A stretch of DNA of 64,000 bases from RGIG3159 sp045640565. GTDB taxonomy: Bacteria > Bacillota > Clostridia > Oscillospirales > Oscillospiraceae. Below the pieces are notes generated by a model. The model was not told the DNA's origin. It did no database searches and was given only the letters and a program-made list of their open reading frames with translations. This document shows, piece by piece, positions 57,630 through 64,000 of the stretch. Both the position numbers and the translations under genes were made by a program. Position 1 is the first letter of the stretch. Each line of letters opens with the position of its first letter. The stretch is from positions 5,871 to 69,870 of the forward strand of contig JAZUFG010000083.1 of the NCBI GenBank assembly GCA_045640565.1. The letters are read 5' to 3'.

Positions 57630-58657
57630 AAAATTGCCTCCAAAAGTTTTTCTGTAAGGGCAGGGTCAATTGGCTTGCGGCAGAAAAGCGCTGCGCTGAG
57701 CCGGGCCTGTTCCGCCAGCATGCGGAGCCCGTTATATCCGGGAATTCCCAGCGCTTCTGCCTCCTGAATAAGGGCAGTTTTGGCAGGGTTATAGATAATG
57801 TCATATACTGCCAGAAGCTTGGGAAATGCGGTCAGAGAGAGGGGAGCGTCGCCTGTATTCGGGTACATGCCGACAGGGGTGGTGTTTACGATGATTTCCG
57901 CATCCCTGTGCTTTTGCAGATTTTGGTAATTATTCTCGCCGGAACGGGAAATAACGGTCAGGTCCGTGACACCCAGACGCCGGAGGCCGTACTGCACGGC
58001 AAGAGAACTGCCCCCGGAGCCGAGGACCAAAACCTTCTTTCCGGCAGGGGAAATCCGGGAAGCTTCCAGAAGATCCACAAAACCGGCCCAATCCGTATTG
58101 TCCCCGAAGAGGGAGCCGTCCTCCCGTTTGGTGACCACATTGACGCTTCCGATGGCTTCTGCCGCAGGAGAGATCCCCCGCAGGAAGGGGAGAACCGCCT
58201 TTTTGTAGGGAACGGTTACATTGATCCCGTCAAAATCCCGCATTTCCATAAACTGCGGCAGATCTTCTTCTGCGATTTCAAAGAGGCTGTAGCTGTAATC
58301 TCCGAGAAGCCCGTGGAGACGGGGGGAATAGCTGTGGGTCAGGCTTTTGCCCAATAGTCCGCAGCGAAGACCTTTTCCACGGGGATGCGCTTCGGAAAAG
58401 CGCAAATCCTCCTGATAGGAAGAACTCAGGTCAAAAAGGGCTTTACAGAGTTTTTCTGCATAGATATCCAAAGGGGGTGAGAAATTGCCTCGGGTATCCG
58501 AAAGCTTTTGCGCTTCCCGCAGAGGGTCCCGGACGGGGAGCCCATGGGCTTCCTTCCAGGCGGCGATTTCCGCGCTGGCTTCCATGCGCTCCCGGAAGGC
58601 CGCAAAGAGTTGCCTGTCAGCTCGGTCAATGTTTTTTCTTGCTTCTTCCAGTGTCAT
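57626..58657 (-). CDS. Chorismate mutase-shikimate dehydrogenase fusion
   Basis: 343 residues. Residues 1-85 form an AroQ-type chorismate mutase: Arg7, Arg24, Lys35, Asp44, Arg47 and Glu48 align by hand with the E. coli P-protein active-site residues Arg11, Arg28, Lys39, Asp48, Arg51 and Glu52. Residues about 95-343 are AroE: shikimate-binding SLTHSYSP (105-112), catalytic Lys in NVTVPYKK (146-153), NTDW (187-190) and NADP loop GSGGSS (213-218). One chain would hence cover shikimate pathway step 4 and the first committed step to Phe/Tyr. Three bases after aroC. Confidence 0.88.
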   Translation of the reverse strand: MTLEEARKNIDRADRQLFAAFRERMEASAEIAAWKEAHGLPVRDPLREAQKLSDTRGNFSPPLDIYAEKLCKALFDLSSSYQEDLRFSEAHPRGKGLRCGLLGKSLTHSYSPRLHGLLGDYSYSLFEIAEEDLPQFMEMRDFDGINVTVPYKKAVLPFLRGISPAAEAIGSVNVVTKREDGSLFGDNTDWAGFVDLLEASRISPAGKKVLVLGSGGSSLAVQYGLRRLGVTDLTVISRSGENNYQNLQKHRDAEIIVNTTPVGMYPNTGDAPLSLTAFPKLLAVYDIIYNPAKTALIQEAEALGIPGYNGLRMLAEQARLSAALFCRKPIDPALTEKLLEAIL

Positions 58658-58660
58658 AGG

Positions 58661-59701
58661 TCAGTCCTTAAAAAACTTGTCTTTTTCCGCGTCCAGCATG
58701 GCATCCAATATGGCGATGGCAGCAGCCGCCTCTGCGCAGGGCAGGGCCCGCGGCACAATGCAGGGGTCATGCCTGCCCTTGACGGAGAGTTCGCTTTCCG
58801 TGAGGGTGGAAAGGCACAGCGTTTCCTGCCTGCATGCAATGGAAGGGGTGGGTTTTATTGCCAAACGGAAGCAGATGGGCATGCCGTTTGTGATTCCTCC
58901 CAGAATACCTCCTGCGTGATTTGTTTTTGTAAGGATCCGGCCGTCTTCATAATAATAGGCGTCGTTGTTTTCACTGCCCCGGAGGGATGCAGACTCAAAA
59001 CCGCTGCCGAATTCCAAACCCTTCACGGCGGGAATTCCGAAGAGAACCTGCGAAAGACGGTTTTCCATGCCGTCAAAAATGGGATTTCCCAAGCCCGCAG
59101 CAGCGCCGGTGATCTCGCAGGAAAGGATCCCGCCCAGAGAATCGCCCAGATTCCGGGCCTTCTCTATGGCTTGCCGGATTTCTTCCGAGAAGAGAGCCCC
59201 TTTGGCTGCTGTATTGGCGATCCCGCCGATAGATTCGATTTTGGAGGAGATCCGGATCCCTTTCTTTTCAAGGGCCTGTATGCAGATCCCTCCCGCAATG
59301 CAGAGAGGAGCTGTCAGACGGCCGGAAAAATGTCCGCCGCCGGGCAAAACACCGATCTTTCCGTATTTTGAAAATGCGCTGTAATCCGCATGACCGGGCC
59401 GGGGAATATCTTCATAGGGGGTGTAGTCTTCGGAATGGGCATCCTGATTCCGAATAATGGCTGTAATGGGACTTCCGCAGGTTACATCACCCCGCAGACC
59501 GCTGAGAAATTCGGGAAGATCCGTTTCCTTCCGTCCGCTTTGAAGGCTTCCTCCGGGGGCTCTGCGGGCAAGAAATGCCTGTAAAGCTTCCATGTCCAGG
59601 TGAAGCCCGGCCGGGAATCCGTCCAGGGTCATACAGATCGCGGCTCCGTGGGATTCACCGAAAAGGGTCACTCTTAAACTGTTTCCAAAACTGCTGCTCA
59701 T
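58661..59701 (-). CDS. aroC: Chorismate synthase
   Basis: 346 residues. FMN-dependent last step to chorismate. GESHGAAICMTLDGFPAG (His), RRAPGG and GRTDLPE-like SGRKETDLPEFLSG, RPGHADYSAFSKYG, and GGHFSGRLTAP. Full length. Three bases from aroA stop; ATG start. Confidence 0.95.
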   Translation of the reverse strand: MSSSFGNSLRVTLFGESHGAAICMTLDGFPAGLHLDMEALQAFLARRAPGGSLQSGRKETDLPEFLSGLRGDVTCGSPITAIIRNQDAHSEDYTPYEDIPRPGHADYSAFSKYGKIGVLPGGGHFSGRLTAPLCIAGGICIQALEKKGIRISSKIESIGGIANTAAKGALFSEEIRQAIEKARNLGDSLGGILSCEITGAAAGLGNPIFDGMENRLSQVLFGIPAVKGLEFGSGFESASLRGSENNDAYYYEDGRILTKTNHAGGILGGITNGMPICFRLAIKPTPSIACRQETLCLSTLTESELSVKGRHDPCIVPRALPCAEAAAAIAILDAMLDAEKDKFFKD

Positions 59702-59704
59702 AAC

Positions 59705-60949
59705 TTATTCCTTTCGGAGGGATGAAAGATCCTCCCAGAACCCCGGATGGGACTTGGCCACACATTCCGGGTCATCAATTTGCACAGGTTGGCGGGAGAT
59801 CAAACTGCAGAGAGCTGCAGCCATGGCAATTCGGTGATCGCCGCAGCAATCGGCAGTTCCGCCGGCGAGAGATCCGGTCCCATGGATGAGGAGGGAATCT
59901 TCCCAGATTTCCGCATTTCCGCCCAGGTCCGTAATGAGCTGCTGCAAGGCCATAAGGCGATCGGATTCCTTTCCGCGGAGTTTTCCGCAGCCGGTGAAGA
60001 GGGAAGTTCCCTTTGCGCCTGCGGCCAGAGCCGCCAGAACGGGGGCAAGATCCGGTGTATCTGCGAGGCTTGCCCGTATGGGGTGAAGGGGGAAGGATAA
60101 ACGCTCGGATAGGATCCCGTTGTCACTGCAGCTTATTTTTGCACCCATAGCAGAGAGATAATCAAGTATTGCGCTGTCCCCTTGGAGAGAATCGGGGTTC
60201 AGGCCGCAGATAGATACCGAACCGCTCAAGGCGCCGGCCGCAAGGAAGACTGCTGCGTCAGACCAATCCCCTTCCGGGGAGTACACTCCTTCAAGGTGAT
60301 AGCGCTGGCCTCCGGGGATTTCATAATATCCTTCTCCTGCATGGATCCGGATTCCGGCTTCTTCTAATGTAGCCAGGGTCATCCTTGCGTAGGGGGAAGA
60401 TGTCAAGGGGCTGCTCAGGCGGACGGTGCTGTTTCCGGGAAGGAGGGGGAGAGAAAAAAGCAGACCGGAAAGAAACTGGGAGGAAATATCCCCGGGAATG
60501 TAGTATTCTCCGGCAGTCAGTCTGCCATGGCAATAATAAGAGGCTCCTTCCTTTTGAATAGCCATTCCATGGCTTCTGAGGGCTTCCAGATAGGCATCCA
60601 TGGGCCTCTCCGGGAGGCGGCCGGACATGCGTATTTCTCCGGAAATATTCAAAGCGCCCAGTAGAGGAAGAAGAAAACGCAAGCTGCTGCCGCTCTCTCC
60701 GCAGGGCAGAATAGCCTCTTCCGGAGGAGCCTGAATAGGAGAAACGCTTATCCGGGAAGAAGTTCTGGTTATTCCGGCCCCCATGGCCTTCAGGCAGGCA
60801 ATCGTTGCTTCAATATCCCGGGAAGGCAAATCGCAGAGGATTGCAGATTCCTTTTGGCTCAGTGCAGCGCAGATAAGAAGCCGGTGGAGATGGGATTTGG
60901 AGGGAATGGCGCAAAGAGATCCGGAGAGTTCATGAATATTCAGGATCAA
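59705..60949 (-). CDS. aroA: 3-Phosphoshikimate 1-carboxyvinyltransferase (EPSP synthase)
   Basis: 414 residues. SLCAIPSKSHLHRLLICAAL has the catalytic Lys, CGESGSSLRFLLPLLGAL is the signature loop (normally G-N-A-G/S-T; here C-G-E-S-G-S-S), and ESDRLMALQQ and DHRIAMAAAL mark the second domain. TTG start at 60949 with GGGAGG ten bases upstream. The loop form is of the less common class; tolerance to inhibitors cannot be inferred. First gene of aroA-aroC-CM/aroE-aroQ. Confidence 0.94.
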   Translation of the reverse strand: MILNIHELSGSLCAIPSKSHLHRLLICAALSQKESAILCDLPSRDIEATIACLKAMGAGITRTSSRISVSPIQAPPEEAILPCGESGSSLRFLLPLLGALNISGEIRMSGRLPERPMDAYLEALRSHGMAIQKEGASYYCHGRLTAGEYYIPGDISSQFLSGLLFSLPLLPGNSTVRLSSPLTSSPYARMTLATLEEAGIRIHAGEGYYEIPGGQRYHLEGVYSPEGDWSDAAVFLAAGALSGSVSICGLNPDSLQGDSAILDYLSAMGAKISCSDNGILSERLSFPLHPIRASLADTPDLAPVLAALAAGAKGTSLFTGCGKLRGKESDRLMALQQLITDLGGNAEIWEDSLLIHGTGSLAGGTADCCGDHRIAMAAALCSLISRQPVQIDDPECVAKSHPGFWEDLSSLRKE

Positions 60950-61032
60950 CGCATGCAGCCTCCCTTTTTATGGAATAACGCAATTTCTCCCGCGAGAATA
61001 AAGTGCGGGTGATTTCTTCCGCCGATGTCACC

Positions 61033-61061
61033 ATTATAGCGGGAATCCGGCCATAATTCAA
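61033..61061 (-). promoter_or_regulatory. Promoter of the aro operon
   Basis: Minus strand: -35 TTGAAT (61056-61061), 17-bp spacer, -10 TATAAT (61033-61038). No T-box was recognised in the 80-base leader. Confidence 0.78.
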
Positions 61062-61114
61062 GCAAACAGAATGATTCCAAAATCGGAAATAATGCGATTT
61101 TTCCTTATTATTCT

Positions 61115-61143
61115 TTGACAGCGGCATTTTTTTTTGATATGAT
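61115..61143 (+). promoter_or_regulatory. Promoter of the sodium-dependent transporter
   Basis: -35 TTGACA (61115-61120), 17-bp spacer, -10 TATGAT (61138-61143). Confidence 0.82.
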
Positions 61144-61179
61144 ATACAAAATCCGCTTCAGGAGAGAAAGGATATTACT

Positions 61180-62583
61180 ATGGAAGAGAAGAAGCGTGCC
61201 CAATGGGGCACCATGCTGGGCTTTATTTTGGCAGCTGCCGGTTCAGCGGTTGGCCTCGGCAATATTTGGAAATTTCCGGGAAGAGCATTTGAAGGCGGCG
61301 GCGGAGCCTATATCATCATTTATATCGCCATCGTTCTTCTGATTGGTATTCCCGTTATGACAACGGAATTGTCTATCGGCCGGATGGGTCAGGCAAATGC
61401 CATGACCAGCTTTAAAAAGCTGGATAAGCGTTTTACCTGGGTCGGCTGGCTTGCCGTGATCATTCCCTTTATTATCACTGCTTACTATGCGCATGTAGGC
61501 GGTTGGGTTCTCCGTTATGTTGTCAGCTACCTCACGGAGTCGGCTGCCGTGTATGCGGATCCTCAGGGCTATTTCTACGGTTTGCTCGGATATAATGCTG
61601 CCGACGGAAGCACATTCTTCCCCTGGATCGCACTGGCCTTTGCAGCCGCATTTTTGCTGATCAATGCTGTTGTTATTATCAAGGGTGTGGAGAACGGTAT
61701 TGAGCGCTTCAATAAAATCGGCATGCCCGCTCTCTTTATTATGATGATCCTCCTTTTGGGCCGGGCCATTACTCTGGAAGGTTCTGCAAGCGGGCTCAAG
61801 TATCTCTTCTCTGCCGATTGGAGTAAGGTCACCTTCTCCACTTTCCTCTCTGCTCTGGGCCAGGCGTTTTACTCGCTGAGCTTGGGCATGGGCATTATGA
61901 TCACCTATGGTTCCTACCTCAAGCGGGATGAAAACATTTCAAAGAACGCGGTCATCATTTCTTCCTGTGATACTCTGGTTGCCATTCTGGCTGCCTTTAT
62001 TATCATTCCTGCCTGCTTTGCCACAATGGGCGCGGATAATATCGGAAAGGGCGCAGGCTTTGCCTTTATTTCCTTGGCGGGCGTATTTGAAAACCTGCCT
62101 GCCGGCATGGTTTTTGGCGTTGTCTTCTATTTGCTGCTTCTTTTTGCAGCTCTGACTTCCTGCATTTCCTTGATCGAGGTCATGGTTGCGTACCTTACGG
62201 AATTCTTCGGCTGGAACCGGAAAAAGGCTACGATCGGTCTTTGCATTGTCCTCTTCCTGTTTGGCTGCCTGTACACTGTCTCCCAGGCTTCAATAGATAT
62301 CCGCGGAATTTGGTTTGATTTTGCCAATGGCGTGACCTTCCCGCTCTTCTGCGATTTCCTGGAATTCCTGACGGACCGTCTTTTGATTCCCGTCTGTGCC
62401 TTGGGCATCTCCATTTATGCCGGCTGGTTCTGCAAACCCCGGACGATTATCGAAGAAGTTCGGGGCGGCAATTCCAGGTTTACATGGGCTAAGCTTTATT
62501 CGTTCCTGATCCGTTACCTGGTTCCCGCTGCCATTATTGTTATTCTCGTCGTTTCCTTTGCAACCGGTACTACACTTAGCTGA
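61180..62583 (+). CDS. Sodium-dependent (NSS/SNF family) transporter
   Basis: 467 residues, eleven to twelve membrane helices. Start QWGTMLGFILAAAGSAVGLGNIWKFPGRAFEGGGGAY is the NSS signature, similar to LeuT/MhsT and TnaT, with the unwound first helix and Na+ sites. Imports an amino acid, perhaps hydrophobic or aromatic; the aro operon is divergent but independent. ATG at 61180 with AGAAAGGA upstream. Confidence 0.93.
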   Translation: MEEKKRAQWGTMLGFILAAAGSAVGLGNIWKFPGRAFEGGGGAYIIIYIAIVLLIGIPVMTTELSIGRMGQANAMTSFKKLDKRFTWVGWLAVIIPFIITAYYAHVGGWVLRYVVSYLTESAAVYADPQGYFYGLLGYNAADGSTFFPWIALAFAAAFLLINAVVIIKGVENGIERFNKIGMPALFIMMILLLGRAITLEGSASGLKYLFSADWSKVTFSTFLSALGQAFYSLSLGMGIMITYGSYLKRDENISKNAVIISSCDTLVAILAAFIIIPACFATMGADNIGKGAGFAFISLAGVFENLPAGMVFGVVFYLLLLFAALTSCISLIEVMVAYLTEFFGWNRKKATIGLCIVLFLFGCLYTVSQASIDIRGIWFDFANGVTFPLFCDFLEFLTDRLLIPVCALGISIYAGWFCKPRTIIEEVRGGNSRFTWAKLYSFLIRYLVPAAIIVILVVSFATGTTLS

Positions 62584-62592
62584 TATCATTTT

Positions 62593-62620
62593 TCAGGGGC
62601 CGTTTCGGTCCCTGATTTTT
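62593..62620 (+). terminator. Intrinsic terminator
   Basis: TCAGGGGCC (62593-62601) pairs with GGTCCCTGA (62607-62615), then TTTTTTGC. Confidence 0.82.
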
Positions 62621-62679
62621 TGCTTTTTTCATTTTTCGGGTCCTGATAGCTTTACCTGATCGGAAAGGGAGAAATCTAC

Positions 62680-63792
62680 ATGTCTTATTTGAAAGAAAAT
62701 ATCGGAAAATTGGGCTTTGGCATGATGCGATTGCCCCGCAAAGATGGGGAAATCGATATAGAAGAGACCAAACGCCTGGTGGATCGCTATTTGGAGGCGG
62801 GCTGCAATTATTTTGACACAGCCTGGGCCTATAACGGCAGCGAAGAGGCAGTAAGAAAGGCCCTGGTGGAGCGCTATCCCCGGGAATCCTACTTTTTGGC
62901 AACTAAGCTGGCGGCCTGGTCCGGCTGCAGCACGAAGGAAGAGGCCGAGGCCCAGCTCGCCACATCCCTTGAAAGAACAGGAGCGGGCTATTTTGATTTT
63001 TACCTTCTCCACAATTTGGGAAAGGGCCGCACGGAGGCCTATGACCGTTTTGACATCTGGGATTTTGTCCGGAAAAAGAAAGAGGAAGGAATCCTGCGTC
63101 ATGTGGGCATCTCTGCGCACACAAGCCCGGAGGATCTGGACCGCATTCTGGAGCTGCATCCGGAAATTGAGTTTGTCCAGCTTCAGGTGAACTATGCGGA
63201 TTGGGAAAACCCTTCTATTCAGTCCCGGGCTTGCTATGAAACGGCAAAGGCCCACGGAAAGAGTGTTATTATCATGGAGCCCGTAAAGGGCGGCATGCTG
63301 GCAGACCCCCATGAATCCGTGAAGGCGGTCCTGAAGGAAGCCCATCCGGATTGGACACCGGCCTCCTGGGCCATCCGTTTTGCAGCAAGCCTGGAGGGAG
63401 TCATTACGGTGCTTTCCGGCATGAGCAGCATGGAACAGCTGGAGGATAATCTTGCCACGCTCAAGGGCTTCCACGGCCTCACAGGAGAGGAATATGAGGT
63501 TATTGAAGAAGCCAGGGCCGCTATTGACCGGGTCCCCATTATAGCCTGCACCCGCTGTGATTATTGTGCCAAGGTGTGCCCGGCGGATATCGGTATTTCC
63601 GCACTGTTCCGGGCCGAGAATGAGATGATCACCTTCAATCATTTGGGGCAGGCAAAGTTCCATCTTTCCATGTCCCTGAAGGAAAAGAAACCGGCATCGG
63701 CCTGCCTGGGCTGCGGATCCTGTGAAGAGGTCTGCCCCCAGCATCTTCCCATCCGGGAGCTGCTGAAGCAGACGGCAGAACACTTCGGCTGA
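62680..63792 (+). CDS. Aldo/keto reductase with C-terminal 4Fe-4S domain
   Basis: 370 residues. AKR barrel in 1-275: GFGMMRLPRKDGEID, FDTAWAYNGSEEAV (Asp and Tyr of the catalytic set), HNLGKG, LQVNYADW. C-terminal part has two cysteine clusters, CTRCDYCAKVCP and CLGCGSCEEVCP, typical of the ferredoxin-like AKR subgroup in anaerobes. It may pass electrons between NAD(P)H or ferredoxin and a carbonyl. GGAAAGGGAG precedes the ATG. Confidence 0.9.
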   Translation: MSYLKENIGKLGFGMMRLPRKDGEIDIEETKRLVDRYLEAGCNYFDTAWAYNGSEEAVRKALVERYPRESYFLATKLAAWSGCSTKEEAEAQLATSLERTGAGYFDFYLLHNLGKGRTEAYDRFDIWDFVRKKKEEGILRHVGISAHTSPEDLDRILELHPEIEFVQLQVNYADWENPSIQSRACYETAKAHGKSVIIMEPVKGGMLADPHESVKAVLKEAHPDWTPASWAIRFAASLEGVITVLSGMSSMEQLEDNLATLKGFHGLTGEEYEVIEEARAAIDRVPIIACTRCDYCAKVCPADIGISALFRAENEMITFNHLGQAKFHLSMSLKEKKPASACLGCGSCEEVCPQHLPIRELLKQTAEHFG

Positions 63793-63837
63793 TAAGTGGG
63801 GCTGTTTGTTTTATTAGTCCTTTTTTCAATAGGAAAA

Positions 63838-63877
63838 AGCAGGGAATTCTGTGAAATGTGTAACAGAATTCCCTGCT
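63838..63877. terminator. Hairpin terminator at right end
   Basis: 15-bp perfect arms (63838-63852, 63863-63877). The final 120 bases of the window show no gene. Confidence 0.7.
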
Positions 63878-64000
63878 TCTGCTATTCAAGCACTTTTCAG
63901 GTTTTTGTATAACTCAAAATTTTTTATCCTTTGCGGTTCCTGCTGGATTACAAATAAACGGTCATTTTTGGATCATAATTATCTCTTGATCCATTATTAG

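Noticed and set aside
60950..61032. T-box leader before the aro operon
   Set aside because: No T-box consensus (TGGNACCGCG-like) or terminator pair; the leader is only about 80 bases.
1..64000. Insertion sequences, prophage, tRNA or rRNA genes, CRISPR arrays
   Set aside because: No transposase, integrase, phage structural gene, tRNA-like cloverleaf, rRNA motif or spaced repeat array was found by reading.

Overview
The window looks like chromosomal DNA of an anaerobic, low-redundancy Clostridia (Lachnospiraceae/Oscillospiraceae-like gut Firmicute). Reasons: moderately high GC for a Firmicute, strong AGGAGG-type ribosome sites with occasional TTG/GTG starts, a pyrophosphate-dependent phosphofructokinase, the dnaX-ybaB-recR and rplM-rpsI blocks, class I (Fe-S, two-subunit) fumarase, a YedE/YedF/SelD selenium locus, and several families of short palindromic intergenic repeats. 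No phage, insertion sequence, CRISPR array, tRNA or rRNA gene was seen. The assignment rests on gene content, not on a search.

Layout. 1-1.4 kb: end of an amino-acid ABC importer, with an ATPase that carries an unusual C-terminal domain. 1.6-6.9 kb: DUF805 protein, PPi-phosphofructokinase, MgtE magnesium transporter, YczE-like membrane protein. 7.1-11.1 kb: nfeD, SPFH protein, cidA/lrgA, lrgB, glycerol kinase. 11.2-13.1 kb (minus): serine hydroxymethyltransferase and a ThyX-like protein. 13.3-15.7 kb: MATE exporter and PHP phosphoesterase. 15.8-22.3 kb (minus): phosphatase, cupin, rRNA methyltransferase, ROK kinase, MmgE/PrpD, 6PGDH-like and Ldh-like dehydrogenases. 22.5-31 kb: GNAT, a glycine riboswitch with a glycine-transporter-domain (TRIC-like) membrane protein, amidohydrolase, folD, fchA, a trigger-factor fragment-like protein, recR-ybaB-dnaX. 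31.2-36.5 kb: LarA-like racemase, Zn/Mn-type ABC importer, rmuC. 36.5-38.4 kb: TtcA-like enzyme, L13 and S9.

38.6-41.3 kb holds the most unusual gene: one 904-residue chain that combines a lipoprotein substrate-binding part with its two lobes in swapped order, an ABC permease, an ABC ATPase and a C-terminal domain resembling a degenerate anti-sigma (RsbW-type GHKL) fold. The same tail is on the separate ATPase at 260-1429, so the two loci are paralogous, one fused and one split. Both use the Ile codon ATA freely, unlike nearby genes, which suggests transfer.

41.3-48 kb: an amidohydrolase, then a minus-strand catabolic cluster (ceramidase-like hydrolase, AtuA/DUF1446, DUF4387, fumarase alpha and beta). 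48.3-53.1 kb: a divergent selenium locus (yedE-yedF-DUF3343-selD against csdB-like-lysR) with a 19-bp palindrome shared by both promoters. 53.1-56.9 kb: glutamine amidotransferase-like protein, TmcAL, EamA transporter, ZIP metal transporter with a palindrome on its promoter. 57.2-60.9 kb (minus): aroA, aroC, a chorismate mutase-AroE fusion and aroQ. 61.2-63.8 kb: sodium-dependent transporter and an Fe-S aldo/keto reductase.

Themes: glycine and one-carbon metabolism recurs (glyA, folD, fchA, glycine riboswitch), as do organic-acid catabolism and metal/selenium handling. Gene families are named from remembered motifs; no database was consulted.
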